From Pseudomonas trivialis (GTDB taxonomy: Bacteria > Pseudomonadota > Gammaproteobacteria > Pseudomonadales > Pseudomonadaceae): a DNA stretch of 64,000 bases. The stretch's first letter is position 1. The number at the start of each line of letters is the position of its first letter. Below the pieces are notes generated by a model. That model was given only the letters and a program-made list of their open reading frames with translations, made no database searches and was not told the origin of the DNA. Of this stretch, positions 54,705 to 63,956 are shown piece after piece. The position numbers and the translations under genes were made by a program. Location of the stretch: positions 62,001 to 126,000 of the forward strand of contig NZ_JYLK01000016.1 in NCBI RefSeq assembly GCF_001439805.1, in the 5' to 3' direction.

Positions 54705-55978
54705 GGCGCCACTCCTTTACGTGGGGTCACACCGGTTCGGCTGATGCGGATCAACCCGCGTGGTCGCCAGATCATCATCACCACCATCAACACGCCAAAC
54801 AGCAGCACGCGGTATTCCGAGAAGCTGCGCAGCAGCTCAGGCGCCACGGTCAATACGAACGCCGCGATCACCACGCCCACCGTCGAGCCCATGCCGCCCA
54901 GTACCACAATGGCGAGGATCAGCGCCGACTCGAAGAAGGTGAACGAAGACGGGTTCACGAAGCCCTGGTAGCTGGCAAAGAACACCCCGGCCAGGCCGGC
55001 AGTCGATGCACCGATGGTGAACGCCGAAAGCTTGACCAGCACATGGTTCAGGCCCATGGAGCGGCAGGCGATCTCATCTTCACGCAGGGCTTCCCAGGCG
55101 CGGCCGACCGGCATGCGGGTCAGGCGGTGCTTGATGTAGAGCACGGCCAGCACCACCAGGAACAGCACGATGTAGATGAACAGGAATTTGATATTGGGGT
55201 TGTAGTCGATGCCGAAAAATTCGTGGAAGGGTATCCCGCCGTCCTTCGCGCGCCGGCCGAACTCCAGGCCCAGGAAGGTCGGCGACGGCACGGGCATGCC
55301 GTTCGGCCCGCCGGTGAACGACAGCCAGTTGTTGAGCACCAGGCGGATGATTTCACCGAAGCCCAGGGTCACGATGGCCAGATAGTCACCGTGCATTCGC
55401 AACACCGGGAAGCCGAGTATGCACCCCGCTAACGCCGCCGCGATGGCCGCCAGTGGCAACACGGTCCAGAAGCCCAGGCCGAGGTATTGATAACCCAGCG
55501 CCAGGCCATAGGCACCGATGGCGTAGAACGCCACGTAACCGAGGTCGAGCAGCCCGGCCAGGCCGACCACGATGTTCAGGCCCAGGCCGAGCAGCACGTA
55601 GATCAGCCCGAGGATCACCACCGTGAGCAGGTACTTGTTGGCGAAGATCGGAAACACGATGGCGATCACGATCAACGCCGGGATGATCCAGCGCAGCCGC
55701 GACTTGTAGTCCGGCGCCCGCACATGCACGCCGGAGCCGCTGCTTTCGAAGCCCTGCAGGATCTTCAGGCCCCTGGGGGTTTGCAGGAACAGGCTCATGG
55801 CGAAGCGGCCGACCATCACGATGGCCACCAGCAGGCCCACGCGGGCCGGTTCCAGGTTGAAGCTGTAGCCGTCGAGGACCACGCCGACGATCGGACCGAA
55901 CACGATCAACGAAATCAGCCCGGCAAGGATCGTATCGACCACACTTTTCTTGATATCGACAGGTTTGGCAGCAGACAT
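54701..55978 (-). CDS. LivM-type ABC transporter permease
   Basis: A 425-residue permease of full LivM length, including the N-terminal extra region with two membrane helices before the core (about residues 1-90). Core signatures are LGLNIVVGLAGLLDLGYVAFYAIGAYGLAL and ILAIVVLGGMGSTVGVVIAAFVLTVAPELLR. It starts 2 bases from the stop of the livH-type gene. Confidence 0.93.
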   Translation of the reverse strand: MSAAKPVDIKKSVVDTILAGLISLIVFGPIVGVVLDGYSFNLEPARVGLLVAIVMVGRFAMSLFLQTPRGLKILQGFESSGSGVHVRAPDYKSRLRWIIPALIVIAIVFPIFANKYLLTVVILGLIYVLLGLGLNIVVGLAGLLDLGYVAFYAIGAYGLALGYQYLGLGFWTVLPLAAIAAALAGCILGFPVLRMHGDYLAIVTLGFGEIIRLVLNNWLSFTGGPNGMPVPSPTFLGLEFGRRAKDGGIPFHEFFGIDYNPNIKFLFIYIVLFLVVLAVLYIKHRLTRMPVGRAWEALREDEIACRSMGLNHVLVKLSAFTIGASTAGLAGVFFASYQGFVNPSSFTFFESALILAIVVLGGMGSTVGVVIAAFVLTVAPELLRSFSEYRVLLFGVLMVVMMIWRPRGLIRISRTGVTPRKGVAP

Positions 55979-55980
55979 GT

Positions 55981-56895
55981 TTACACCTTAGCCACGAGTG
56001 GGCGACCCAGCAGGCCCTGGGGACGGAAAATCAGAATCACCACCAGCAGGGAGAAACTGAACACGTCTTTGTAGTCGGAGTTGATCAACCCGGAGAACAG
56101 CGACTCGGAAATTCCGAGGATAATCCCGCCGAGCATCGCCCCAGGCAGGGAGCCGATGCCGCCGAGCACCGCTGCGGTAAACGCCTTGATGCCGATGATG
56201 AAGCCGGCATAGAAGTCGAAGGTGCCGTAGTTGAGGGTGATCAGCACGCCGGCCAATGCGGCCATGGCGGCGCCGATGACGAAGACATAGGAGATCACAC
56301 GGTCGGTGTTGATACCGAGGATGGAGGCCATCTTGCGGTCTTGCTGCGTCGCGCGGCACATGCGGCCCAGCTTGGTGTACTTGATGATGTAGGTGAGCAG
56401 GGCCATGCCGGCGAACGCCGCCACGAGAATGAACACTTTGGTGTAGGTGAGTTGCACGAACCCGCTGCCGATATCGACGCGCCAGGCGCCGGCCAGCAGG
56501 GTCGGGATGCCTTGTTGCTTGGCGCCCTGGGCGATCTGTGCGTAGTTCTGCAGGATCAGCGAAATCCCGATGGCGCTGATCAGCGGAGCCAGTCGGGTGG
56601 AGTTGCGCAGCGGTTTGTAGGCAACCCGTTCGATCACCCAGCCGTACACGCCGGTGACCACCACGGTGAAGATCAGGGTCCCGAGAATGAGCAGCGGGAA
56701 GGATTCGATGCCGAAATAAGCCAGCAGTGCCAGACTGATCGCCGCGAGGTACGCGGAGATCATATAAACCTCGCCGTGGGCGAAGTTGATCATGCCAATG
56801 ATGCCGTAGACCATTGTGTAGCCGATGGCGATCAGGCCGTAGACCGACCCGAGGGTCAGGCCGTTGACCAGTTGCTGCAGGAAAATACCATCCAT
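55981..56895 (-). CDS. LivH-type ABC transporter permease
   Basis: A 304-residue permease. Family segments are QQLVNGLTLGSVYGLIAIGYTMVYGIIGMINFAHGEVYM and FTAAVLGGIGSLPGAMLGGIILGISES. The start at MDGIFLQQL is taken because it is the family N-terminus; an ATG 11 codons further upstream adds unrelated sequence. It is separated from the binding-protein gene by about 200 bases that contain a REP-like doublet. Confidence 0.94.
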   Translation of the reverse strand: MDGIFLQQLVNGLTLGSVYGLIAIGYTMVYGIIGMINFAHGEVYMISAYLAAISLALLAYFGIESFPLLILGTLIFTVVVTGVYGWVIERVAYKPLRNSTRLAPLISAIGISLILQNYAQIAQGAKQQGIPTLLAGAWRVDIGSGFVQLTYTKVFILVAAFAGMALLTYIIKYTKLGRMCRATQQDRKMASILGINTDRVISYVFVIGAAMAALAGVLITLNYGTFDFYAGFIIGIKAFTAAVLGGIGSLPGAMLGGIILGISESLFSGLINSDYKDVFSFSLLVVILIFRPQGLLGRPLVAKV

Positions 56896-56987
56896 AACGC
56901 AAATCTCACGCGGTGAGCACCTGCACACCGGGTGGGTGTGCAGCGCTTCTGGAGGAAAAAACAGATCTCGATAACAACCCCGTCTCC

Positions 56988-57077
56988 TGTGGGAGGGGGC
57001 TTGCTCCCCGATGGCAGTGGGTCAGTCATGCATGTGTTGCCTGACATACCGCTGTCGGGAGCAAGCCCCCTCCCACA
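56988..57077. repeat. REP-like doublet between the binding-protein and permease genes
   Basis: TGTGGGAGGGGGCTTGCTCC... at the left and its inverted partner (GCTGTCGGGAGCAAGCCCCC...CCCACA) at the right flank a 35-base spacer. Within the transporter operon it would form hairpins just after the binding-protein gene, which fits the usual excess of binding protein over membrane subunits. Confidence 0.85.
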
Positions 57078-57098
57078 TTGGAACAGTGGTGCTCAGGC

Positions 57099-58235
57099 TT
57101 ACTTCTGTTTTTCCAACTGGTGGTATTTGCCGTCTTTATCCCACTGGTAAACCACGTAGTCGGAGATTTTCAGGTCGCCCTTGGAATCCCAGGCTTTTTC
57201 GCCCATGACGGTTTTTACCGGGTGAGCCTTGAGCCACTTAGCAGCGTCTTCGCCCTTGTTGGACTTGGCGCCATTGAAGCCGGCCGCCAGGGCCTGGACC
57301 GATGCGTAGGCGTACAGGGTGTAGCCTTCCGGCTCGTAGCCGCTCTTCTGGAACTCTTCCACGACGGTCTTGCTGTCCGGCAGCTTGCGCGGGTCGGCGC
57401 CGAAGGTCATGTACACGCCGTCCACGTACTGCTTGCCGCCGGCGGTGGCGACCAGTTCGTCGGTGACGATGCCGTCATCGGACATGAACTTGACGTCCTT
57501 GAGGCCCGCTTCACGGATCTGGCGCACCAGAGGGCCGGCTTCCGGGTGCAGGCCGCCGAAGTACACGACGTCGGCGCCGGTGGAGCGAATTTTGGTGACC
57601 AGGGCGCTGAAGTCTTTCTCGCCACGGGTGAGGCCTTCTTCCAGCACCGGCTTGACGCCGCGCTTGGTCAACTGGGCGGCGGTGGCGTCGGCCAGGCCTT
57701 TGCCGTAGGTGTCCTTGTCGTTGATGACCGCGACTTTCTTGCCCTTGAGCACGTCGACGATGTAGTCGCCGGCGACGACGCCCTGCTGGTCGTCACGCCC
57801 GCACATGCGGAACATCGCGCCCAGGCCGCGCTCGGTGACTTGCGGGTTGGTGGAGCCCGGCGTGATCGCAATGATGCCGGCCTCGTCATACACCTCGGAC
57901 GCCGGGATGGTGTTGGAGGAGCAGAAGTGCCCGACCACGCCGATCACTTTGTCCTGGTCGGCCAGACGGTTGGCCACGGCCACGGCCTGTTTGGGCTCGC
58001 ACGCGTCATCGCCGGCCACCAGCACAATTTTTTCGCCATTGATGCCGCCGGCCTTGTTGATCACATCGGCCGCCGCCTGGGCACCCTTCATGTACTGCTC
58101 ACCGAAAGCAGCGTTGGCGCCCGTCATCGGGCCTGCCACGCCGATCTTCACATCAGCTTGAACAAACGTAGAAACACCCAGCGCTGCTGCAACAGCGAGG
58201 GCCAGAAAACCTTTCTTGTAAAACGTCTGAGACAT
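57099..58235 (-). CDS. Branched-chain amino-acid type substrate-binding protein
   Basis: A 378-residue periplasmic binding protein with a signal peptide (about 1-27, cleavage after VQA). The mature protein begins DVKIGVAGPMTGANAAFGEQYMKGAQAAADVIN, typical of LivJ/LivK. The ligand-contact region VVGHFCSSNTIPASEVYDEAGIIAITPGSTNP is present; both C residues of the LivJ-type disulfide (DDACEPK and GHFCSS) are kept. It is the first gene of the operon. Upstream lie four 22-base-spaced direct repeats. Ligand not certain. Confidence 0.93.
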   Translation of the reverse strand: MSQTFYKKGFLALAVAAALGVSTFVQADVKIGVAGPMTGANAAFGEQYMKGAQAAADVINKAGGINGEKIVLVAGDDACEPKQAVAVANRLADQDKVIGVVGHFCSSNTIPASEVYDEAGIIAITPGSTNPQVTERGLGAMFRMCGRDDQQGVVAGDYIVDVLKGKKVAVINDKDTYGKGLADATAAQLTKRGVKPVLEEGLTRGEKDFSALVTKIRSTGADVVYFGGLHPEAGPLVRQIREAGLKDVKFMSDDGIVTDELVATAGGKQYVDGVYMTFGADPRKLPDSKTVVEEFQKSGYEPEGYTLYAYASVQALAAGFNGAKSNKGEDAAKWLKAHPVKTVMGEKAWDSKGDLKISDYVVYQWDKDGKYHQLEKQK

Positions 58236-58390
58236 GAGTGGTGCTCCGTATTTTTGATTTTAGGCACGACGACTTGCATTCAATCCTTTCACGGAAAGCT
58301 CAGAGCAAGCCGCGTGCCATTACTTTTTTATTCTTCAAAAAGACACCGTGTCATTGTTATTGCAGGCGTTTCGGCGCCACTTGCCAGTGC

Positions 58391-58466
58391 GTGCAACCCT
58401 CAAGCTCAGAGAGGTGCAACCCGCAAGCGAAAAAAGTACAACCCGGTGCGGTGGCACCTGCAACCG
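58391..58466. promoter_or_regulatory. Four direct repeats (GTGCAACCC type) with 22-23 base period
   Basis: GTGCAACCC at 58391, GTGCAACCC at 58414, GTACAACCC at 58436 and CTGCAACCG at 58458 lie 23, 22 and 22 bases apart, about two helical turns, so all face the same side. They sit in the 373-base gap between amaA and the binding-protein gene, about 155-230 bases upstream of the latter. The pattern suggests an array of binding sites for one regulator. The remainder of the gap holds an AT-rich stretch (58320-58345) that may contain the promoter; nothing else was recognised. Confidence 0.55.
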
Positions 58467-58608
58467 GACGCGCAAACGACAGCCGCCGCGCGTGTAACAA
58501 CAGGCGTAACGGAACTGCACATTTACAGTGCGCGATTGCTACGACTTGCACCAATACAGATGGGAAGCCTGCCAGGAAGAGGCAGGCTTTTACGCGCCAG
58601 GTCGCTGA

Positions 58609-59892
58609 TCAGATCACGATGCGCAGGCATTGCCCGGCGTGATACAGCGAGAATCCCGCTTCGTACAGACAGCTGCGCACGCCCGCGCCATTCACGGGCT
58701 GCATCGGCGCAAATGGAATCGGCAAGGCCTGGGGACTCTGGTGACACAGATAATCGGCAAACGCCTTGCCGACCACACTGCCGGTGGTGACGCCGCGCCC
58801 GTTGTAGCCAGTGACGGCAACCAGTCCCGGCGCCGGTTCGAACAGGCGCATCAGGTGATCCGGGGTGAACGCGATGCAACCGGTCCAGGTGAATTCCCAC
58901 TGCACCGACTTGAGGTACGGGAAGTAATGCTGTTGCACCCGATCAGCCCACGCCTTGAGGAACCAGCCCGGTTTCTGGTTGCCGTTGCCCAGACTGCCGA
59001 GCAGCAGGCGGCCATCGGCGTCGCGGCGAATGCTGCTGAGCACCTGGCGGGTGTCCCAGGATCCCTGGCCGCCGGGAAGGATTTGCCGCGCGGCGTCATC
59101 GGTAAGCGGGGCGGAGGCGACCTGATAGTAATAACCGGGGAAAAAATTACGCCGCAGCTCGGTCCATTCGCCTTCGGTGTAGGCATTGGAGGCGATCACC
59201 ACCTGGGCCGCCTGCACCGACCCCTGAGCGGTCTGCACGGACCAGTTCGCGCCCTGGCGTTCCAATTGGGTGACCGGGGAATGATCGAACATCTGCCCGC
59301 CCAGGCCGGCCGCGGCGTTCGCAAGGCCCGTGGTGTATGCCATCGGGTTCAATGTGCCGGCGCGCCTGTCGAGCAGGGCGGCAGAAATTTTGCGAGTGCC
59401 GGTGGCTTGTTCGCAGGCCTGGCCGGTCAGCAACTCGACCGGCGCGCCACGGCGTTTCCACTGTTCTTCACGACTGCGCAAATCCGCCTCGCCACGGGCG
59501 TTGTGCGCCATATGCAAGGTGCCCTCGCGGCGCAGTTGGCAATCGATGTTGTAGGTGTCGATCAGGCTGAACACCAGCGACGGCGCCGCACCCAGCATGC
59601 GGTTGAGCTGGCTGCCCACCGCTTCGCCGAAACCGGCTTCGATCTCGTCCGGCGGGATCCACAGGCCGGCATTCACCAGCCCGACGTTACGCCCCGACCC
59701 GCCGTGGCCGGTGCGATGGGCCTCGAGCACGGCGACGCTTTTGCCCTGCTCCAGCAGGTGAATGGCTGCCGACAACCCGGTGATGCCGGCGCCGATCACG
59801 CACACATCCACCTTGACCTCGCCCTTGAGCGCCGTGCGATCCGGCCGCCCTGGGGTGAGGTGTTCCCACAAACATGCTTCGCGCAGTGCCAT
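58609..59892 (-). CDS. amaA: AmaA, L-pipecolate oxidase (FAD-dependent)
   Basis: A 427-residue DAO-family flavoprotein. The FAD-binding motif is VDVCVIGAGITGLSAAIHLLEQGKSVAVLEA at residues about 28-58; the C-terminal GLVAVTGYNGRGVTTGSVVGKAFADYL is typical of amino-acid oxidases of this group. In P. putida AmaA oxidises L-pipecolate to piperideine-6-carboxylate, and AmaB, the adjacent gene here, dehydrogenates it to 2-aminoadipate, a route of D-lysine catabolism. The start at MALREACLWEHLTPGRPD gives normal length. Confidence 0.88.
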   Translation of the reverse strand: MALREACLWEHLTPGRPDRTALKGEVKVDVCVIGAGITGLSAAIHLLEQGKSVAVLEAHRTGHGGSGRNVGLVNAGLWIPPDEIEAGFGEAVGSQLNRMLGAAPSLVFSLIDTYNIDCQLRREGTLHMAHNARGEADLRSREEQWKRRGAPVELLTGQACEQATGTRKISAALLDRRAGTLNPMAYTTGLANAAAGLGGQMFDHSPVTQLERQGANWSVQTAQGSVQAAQVVIASNAYTEGEWTELRRNFFPGYYYQVASAPLTDDAARQILPGGQGSWDTRQVLSSIRRDADGRLLLGSLGNGNQKPGWFLKAWADRVQQHYFPYLKSVQWEFTWTGCIAFTPDHLMRLFEPAPGLVAVTGYNGRGVTTGSVVGKAFADYLCHQSPQALPIPFAPMQPVNGAGVRSCLYEAGFSLYHAGQCLRIVI

Positions 59893-59950
59893 TGCCAGAC
59901 TCCGATGAGACCCAACAAACAACCATTCTTGATGTGCAAATGCGATCAAC

Positions 59951-59974
59951 TGTGGGAGCAAGCGCCCTCCCACA
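59951..59974. repeat. REP-like palindrome between amaB and amaA
   Basis: TGTGGGAG and CTCCCACA flank an 8-base spacer. It lies in the 106-base gap of the ama operon. Confidence 0.75.
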
Positions 59975-59998
59975 TTGACCGCGCTCCGCCTTGGGGAA

Positions 59999-61489
59999 TC
60001 AGTCGAAGGTGATGCCCTGCGCCAGCGGCAGCTCCAGCGAGTAGTTCACGGTATTGGTCTGGCGACGCATGTACCCGCGCCAGGCATCCGAACCCGACTC
60101 ACGCCCACCGCCGGTCTCTTTCTCGCCGCCGAACGCACCACCGATCTCCGCACCGCTCGGGCCGATGTTGACGTTGGCGATGCCGCAGTCGCTGCCCACC
60201 GCCGACATGAATTGCTCGGCCTCGCGCACATCAAGGGTGAAGATGCACGACGACAGGCCCTGGGGCACGGCGTTGTTCAGGCGCAGGGCTTCGGCAAAAT
60301 CGCTGTAGCCGACCACATAAAGGATCGGCGCGAAGGTTTCGCTGCACACCACGTCGCTCTGCTCAGGCATCTCCACAATGGCCGGCGACACGTAGTACGC
60401 ATTGGGGAATTTATCCTCCAGTTGACGCTGGCCGCCGAACACCTTGCCGCCTTCGCTCAACGCCTGTTCCAGGGCGTCCTGCATGGCGTCGAAACCGTGT
60501 TTGTCGATCAGCGGGCCGATCAGGTTGCCTTCCAGCGGGTGGCCGATGCGCACCTTGGCATAGGCGGCCTTGAGGCGGGTGACGATTTCCTCCTTGACCG
60601 ACTCATGGGCGATCAGGCGGCGCAGGGTGGTGCAACGCTGGCCGGCGGTGCCGACGGCGCTGAACAGGATGGCGCGTACGGCCATGTCCAGGTCGGCGCT
60701 GGGGCCGAGGATCATCGCGTTGTTGCCGCCCAGCTCGAGGATGCTGCGGGCAAAGCGTGCGGCGACCCTGGGCGCCACTTCGCGGCCCATGCGGGTGCTG
60801 CCGGTGGCGCTGATCAGCGCCACGCGCGGGTCGTCCACCAGGGCTGCACCGGCGTCACGGCCGCCGATGATCACCTGGCTCAGGTACTCCGGGGCGCCAT
60901 CGAAGGTCTTCAGCACGCGCTCGAACAAGGCCTGGCAGGCCAGGGCAGTGAGCGGGGTCTTCTCGGACGGCTTCCAGATCACCGCATTGCCGCACACCAG
61001 CGCCAGGGCGGTGTTCCACGCCCACACGGCCACCGGAAAGTTGAACGCGCTGATCACGCCGACCACGCCCAGCGGGTGCCAGGTTTCACGCATGTGGTGG
61101 CCGGGACGCTCGGAGGCGATGGTCAGGCCGTAGAGCTGACGCGAAAGGCCGACGGCGAAGTCGCAGATGTCGATCATTTCCTGCACTTCGCCCAGGCCTT
61201 CCTGGGTGATCTTGCCGGCTTCCCAGGACACGAGTTCGCCCAGGTCGGCCTTGTATTGGCGCAGCACGTCACCAAACTGACGCACCAGCTCGCCGCGACG
61301 CGGTGCCGGCACGTTGCGCCAGGCGTCGAATGCATGCTCGGCACGACTGACCTGTTGCTCCACCTCGGCGGCACCTTCCCAGTGCACACTGCCGATCCGG
61401 CTGCCATCAATCGGCGAATGCACGGGCTGTTTACCCGCCTGGTACAGCGCCGGGTTCACGCCGAGACGATCAAGCAATGCGGCAACCAT
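59999..61489 (-). CDS. amaB: AmaB, piperideine-6-carboxylate / 2-aminoadipate semialdehyde dehydrogenase
   Basis: A 496-residue aldehyde dehydrogenase of the ALDH7 type. The catalytic glutamate lies in LELGGNN and the catalytic cysteine in GTAGQRCTT; the cofactor loop SATGSTRMGREV and the C-terminal GGAFGGEKETGGGRESGSDAWRGYMRR are characteristic of the lysine-degrading (antiquitin-like) group. It converts the product of AmaA to 2-aminoadipate. It is transcribed before amaA and divergently from a LysR regulator. Confidence 0.93.
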   Translation of the reverse strand: MVAALLDRLGVNPALYQAGKQPVHSPIDGSRIGSVHWEGAAEVEQQVSRAEHAFDAWRNVPAPRRGELVRQFGDVLRQYKADLGELVSWEAGKITQEGLGEVQEMIDICDFAVGLSRQLYGLTIASERPGHHMRETWHPLGVVGVISAFNFPVAVWAWNTALALVCGNAVIWKPSEKTPLTALACQALFERVLKTFDGAPEYLSQVIIGGRDAGAALVDDPRVALISATGSTRMGREVAPRVAARFARSILELGGNNAMILGPSADLDMAVRAILFSAVGTAGQRCTTLRRLIAHESVKEEIVTRLKAAYAKVRIGHPLEGNLIGPLIDKHGFDAMQDALEQALSEGGKVFGGQRQLEDKFPNAYYVSPAIVEMPEQSDVVCSETFAPILYVVGYSDFAEALRLNNAVPQGLSSCIFTLDVREAEQFMSAVGSDCGIANVNIGPSGAEIGGAFGGEKETGGGRESGSDAWRGYMRRQTNTVNYSLELPLAQGITFD

Positions 61490-61609
61490 GGATCACTCCT
61501 TCAATCTGCAGACAAAAAATCGCGCCGCCACACCCACGGCCATTCAGGTCCTATTTGTAGCTGGCCCAACACTTGCCAACAAACGACGATTAGGCGAGAT
61601 ATCATTCCG

Positions 61610-61630
61610 TTTATTCATGCAAAGAATAAA
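61610..61630. promoter_or_regulatory. LysR-type operator TTTATTC-N7-GAATAAA
   Basis: A perfect 7-bp inverted repeat containing the T-N11-A core of LysR-family sites. It ends 13 bases before the lysR ATG and about 120 bases upstream of amaB, so one site could serve autorepression and activation of the divergent ama operon. Confidence 0.55.
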
Positions 61631-61643
61631 ATAGAGGCGTGCC

Positions 61644-62534
61644 GTGCTGAACAAACGCTATTTGCCCTCGATCACCGCTCTGCAGTGCTTCGAAGCGGCC
61701 ACCCGCCACCTGAGCTTCACCCGCGCCGCCGAGGAACTCAACCTCACGCAAAGCGCGGTGAGCAAGCAGGTGGCGCAGTTGGAAGAGTTGCTGCAACACC
61801 TGCTGTTTCGCCGCGTGCGCCGCCGCCTGCAAATGACCCCGGCGGGGGATCTTTACCTGGTGGAAGTGCGCAAGATCCTCACGCAGGTAGAGATGTCCAC
61901 GCACTACCTGCGCTCCTACGGCGGCGAGACCGAAGTGCTGCGGGTGTCCACGCCCTACACGTTCGGCGCGCGCTGGCTGGTGCCGCGCCTCAAGGGCTGG
62001 CGTTTGCGTCACCCGCAGATTCATCTGGACCTGTGCAACGAGCAGGAACCGGACGATCTGCTCCAAGGCAAGGCCGACATGGCGTTCTACTTCGGTCAGG
62101 GTTCACGGCCCGGCACCGAAAGCCTGAAGCTGTTCAGCGAAGAGCTGGTGCCGGTGTGCGCCCCGGAAAGCCTGCCCGCGACGCCGTTCACCAACCCCAC
62201 GCAACTCAGCGATCTGGTGCTGCTGCAAAATGCCTCGCGGCCCCAGGGCTGGCATGACTGGTTTGCCGATCTGGGTTTGCATACCGAGCACAGCTATCAC
62301 GGGCCGCGTTTTGAAACCTTCTATATGTGCATTCGCGCGGCGCAGGTGGGCTGTGGCGTGGCGCTGCTGCCGCGCTTTCTGGTGGAGGAGGAACTGGCCG
62401 ACGGCAAGCTGGTAATGCCCTGGCAGCATGCAATGCCGAGTCAGGATGCGTATTACCTGGCGTATCCGGAGCATTCGGCCGAGGTGCCCAAGGTGCGCGA
62501 ATTTGTAAAGTGGATGATGGAGCAAGTCATTTAG
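61644..62534 (+). CDS. LysR-family regulator of the ama genes
   Basis: A 296-residue LTTR with the winged helix ALQCFEAATRHLSFTRAAEELNLTQSAVSKQVAQLEELL at the N-terminus and a GcvA/AmpR-like effector domain (STPYTFGARWLVPRLKGW; VGCGVALLPRFLVEEELADG). The position, divergent from amaB, matches the LysR gene next to amaAB in P. putida and AmaR (PA4914) in P. aeruginosa, as I recall. The likely inducer is pipecolate, 2-aminoadipate or lysine. Confidence 0.9.
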   Translation: MLNKRYLPSITALQCFEAATRHLSFTRAAEELNLTQSAVSKQVAQLEELLQHLLFRRVRRRLQMTPAGDLYLVEVRKILTQVEMSTHYLRSYGGETEVLRVSTPYTFGARWLVPRLKGWRLRHPQIHLDLCNEQEPDDLLQGKADMAFYFGQGSRPGTESLKLFSEELVPVCAPESLPATPFTNPTQLSDLVLLQNASRPQGWHDWFADLGLHTEHSYHGPRFETFYMCIRAAQVGCGVALLPRFLVEEELADGKLVMPWQHAMPSQDAYYLAYPEHSAEVPKVREFVKWMMEQVI

Positions 62535-62547
62535 TGCCTGGAATACC

Positions 62548-62617
62548 GCTATCGGGAGCAAGCCCCCTCCCACACTAGTACGCGGTCAACTGTGGGAGGG
62601 GGCTTGCTCCCGATAGC
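62548..62617. repeat. REPIN: perfect 27-bp inverted repeat
   Basis: Two intact units in head-to-head order (GCTATCGGGAGCAAGCC... and its exact complement) with a 16-base spacer. It begins 13 bases after the lysR stop and precedes pncB by about 120 bases. It is the best-preserved doublet in the window. Confidence 0.9.
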
Positions 62618-62738
62618 GCCAGTGGCCTCACCCAAAAAAATCACTGGCAAAACCCTACAGGTCTATGCGCCACTAGCCCTTTCCTCAATTATGCGTAAAG
62701 GTCGGCGCCCATCGCCGACCCGTCTGGAGATTCCCGTT

Positions 62739-63953
62739 ATGAGCGAGAGTGTGTTTGCCGATCGCATCGTGCAGAACCTGCTCGACACCGACTTCTACAA
62801 GCTGACCATGATGCAGGCGGTGCTGCACAACTACCCGAACGTGGAAGTTGAATGGGAGTTTCGTTGCCGTAACAGCGAGGACCTGCGTCCGTACCTGGCA
62901 GAGATCCGCTACCAGATCGAGCGTCTCGCCGAGCTGAGCCTGAGCCCCGACCAATTGGGTTTCCTGGAACGCATCAGCTTCATGAAGCCGGACTTTTTGC
63001 GCTTCCTCGGGCTGTTTCGCTTCAACCTGCGCTACGTGCAGACCGGTATCGAAAACGGCGAGCTGTTTATCCGCCTGCGCGGGCCGTGGCTGCATGTGAT
63101 CCTGTTTGAAGTGCCGATGCTGGCGATTGTCAGCGAAGTGCGTAACCGCTACCGCTACCAGAGCGTGATCCTCGAACAGGCGCGCGAGCAGCTGTATCGC
63201 AAGTTCGACTGGCTGACCGCCCATGCGAGCAGCGAGGAGCTGGCGGAGCTGCAAGTGGCGGATTTCGGCACGCGCCGACGCTTTTCCTACCGCGTGCAGG
63301 AAGAAGTGGTGAGCGTGCTCAAGCACGATTTCCCCGGGCGCTTCGTGGGCACCAGCAACGTGCACCTGGCCCGCGAATTCGACATGAAGCCGCTGGGCAC
63401 CATGGCCCACGAGTGGATCATGGCCCACCAGCAACTCGGCCCGCGCCTGATCGACAGCCAGATCGCCGCGCTCGACTGCTGGGTGCGCGAATACCGGGGC
63501 CTGCTCGGCATCGCCCTGACCGACTGCATCACCACCGACGCGTTCCTCGGCGACTTCGATCTGTACTTCGCCAAGCTGTTCGACGGCCTGCGCCACGACT
63601 CCGGCGACCCGGTGCAATGGGCTGAAAAAGCCATCGCCCACTATCACAAACTGGGCATCGAGCCGATGAGCAAGACCCTGGTGTTCTCCGACAGCCTGAC
63701 GTTGCCCAAGGCGCTGGAGATATTCCGTGCGCTGCGCGGTCGCATCAATGTGAGCTTTGGGATCGGCACCAACCTGACCTGCGACATTCCAGGGGTGGAG
63801 CCGATGAGCATCGTGCTTAAAATGACTGCCTGCAATGGCCAGCCCGTCGCGAAGATTTCCGATGAAGCGGGCAAGACCCACTGCACCGACCCCAATTTCG
63901 TCGCCTATTTGCGTCACGTTTTTAAAGTACCTGCCCTATCCAGCAAGGAGTGA
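62739..63953 (+). CDS. pncB: PncB, nicotinate phosphoribosyltransferase
   Basis: A 404-residue enzyme that makes nicotinate mononucleotide from nicotinate and PRPP (NAD salvage). Family segments are LLDTDFYKLTMMQAVLHNYPN near the N-terminus, the GTSNVHLAREFDMKPLGTMAHEW region, DGLRHDSGDPVQWAEKAIAHY and FGIGTNLTCDIP. The start at MSESVFADRIVQ is chosen because it is the family N-terminus and follows TCTGGAGA; the open frame upstream runs through the repeat. It is immediately followed by nadE. Confidence 0.95.
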   Translation: MSESVFADRIVQNLLDTDFYKLTMMQAVLHNYPNVEVEWEFRCRNSEDLRPYLAEIRYQIERLAELSLSPDQLGFLERISFMKPDFLRFLGLFRFNLRYVQTGIENGELFIRLRGPWLHVILFEVPMLAIVSEVRNRYRYQSVILEQAREQLYRKFDWLTAHASSEELAELQVADFGTRRRFSYRVQEEVVSVLKHDFPGRFVGTSNVHLAREFDMKPLGTMAHEWIMAHQQLGPRLIDSQIAALDCWVREYRGLLGIALTDCITTDAFLGDFDLYFAKLFDGLRHDSGDPVQWAEKAIAHYHKLGIEPMSKTLVFSDSLTLPKALEIFRALRGRINVSFGIGTNLTCDIPGVEPMSIVLKMTACNGQPVAKISDEAGKTHCTDPNFVAYLRHVFKVPALSSKE

Positions 63954-63956
63954 ACC

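Noticed and set aside
59975..62257. Open frame of 760 codons running through amaB and lysR
   Set aside because: It spans the antisense strand of amaB, an intergenic region and an alternative frame of lysR; no real gene would do so.
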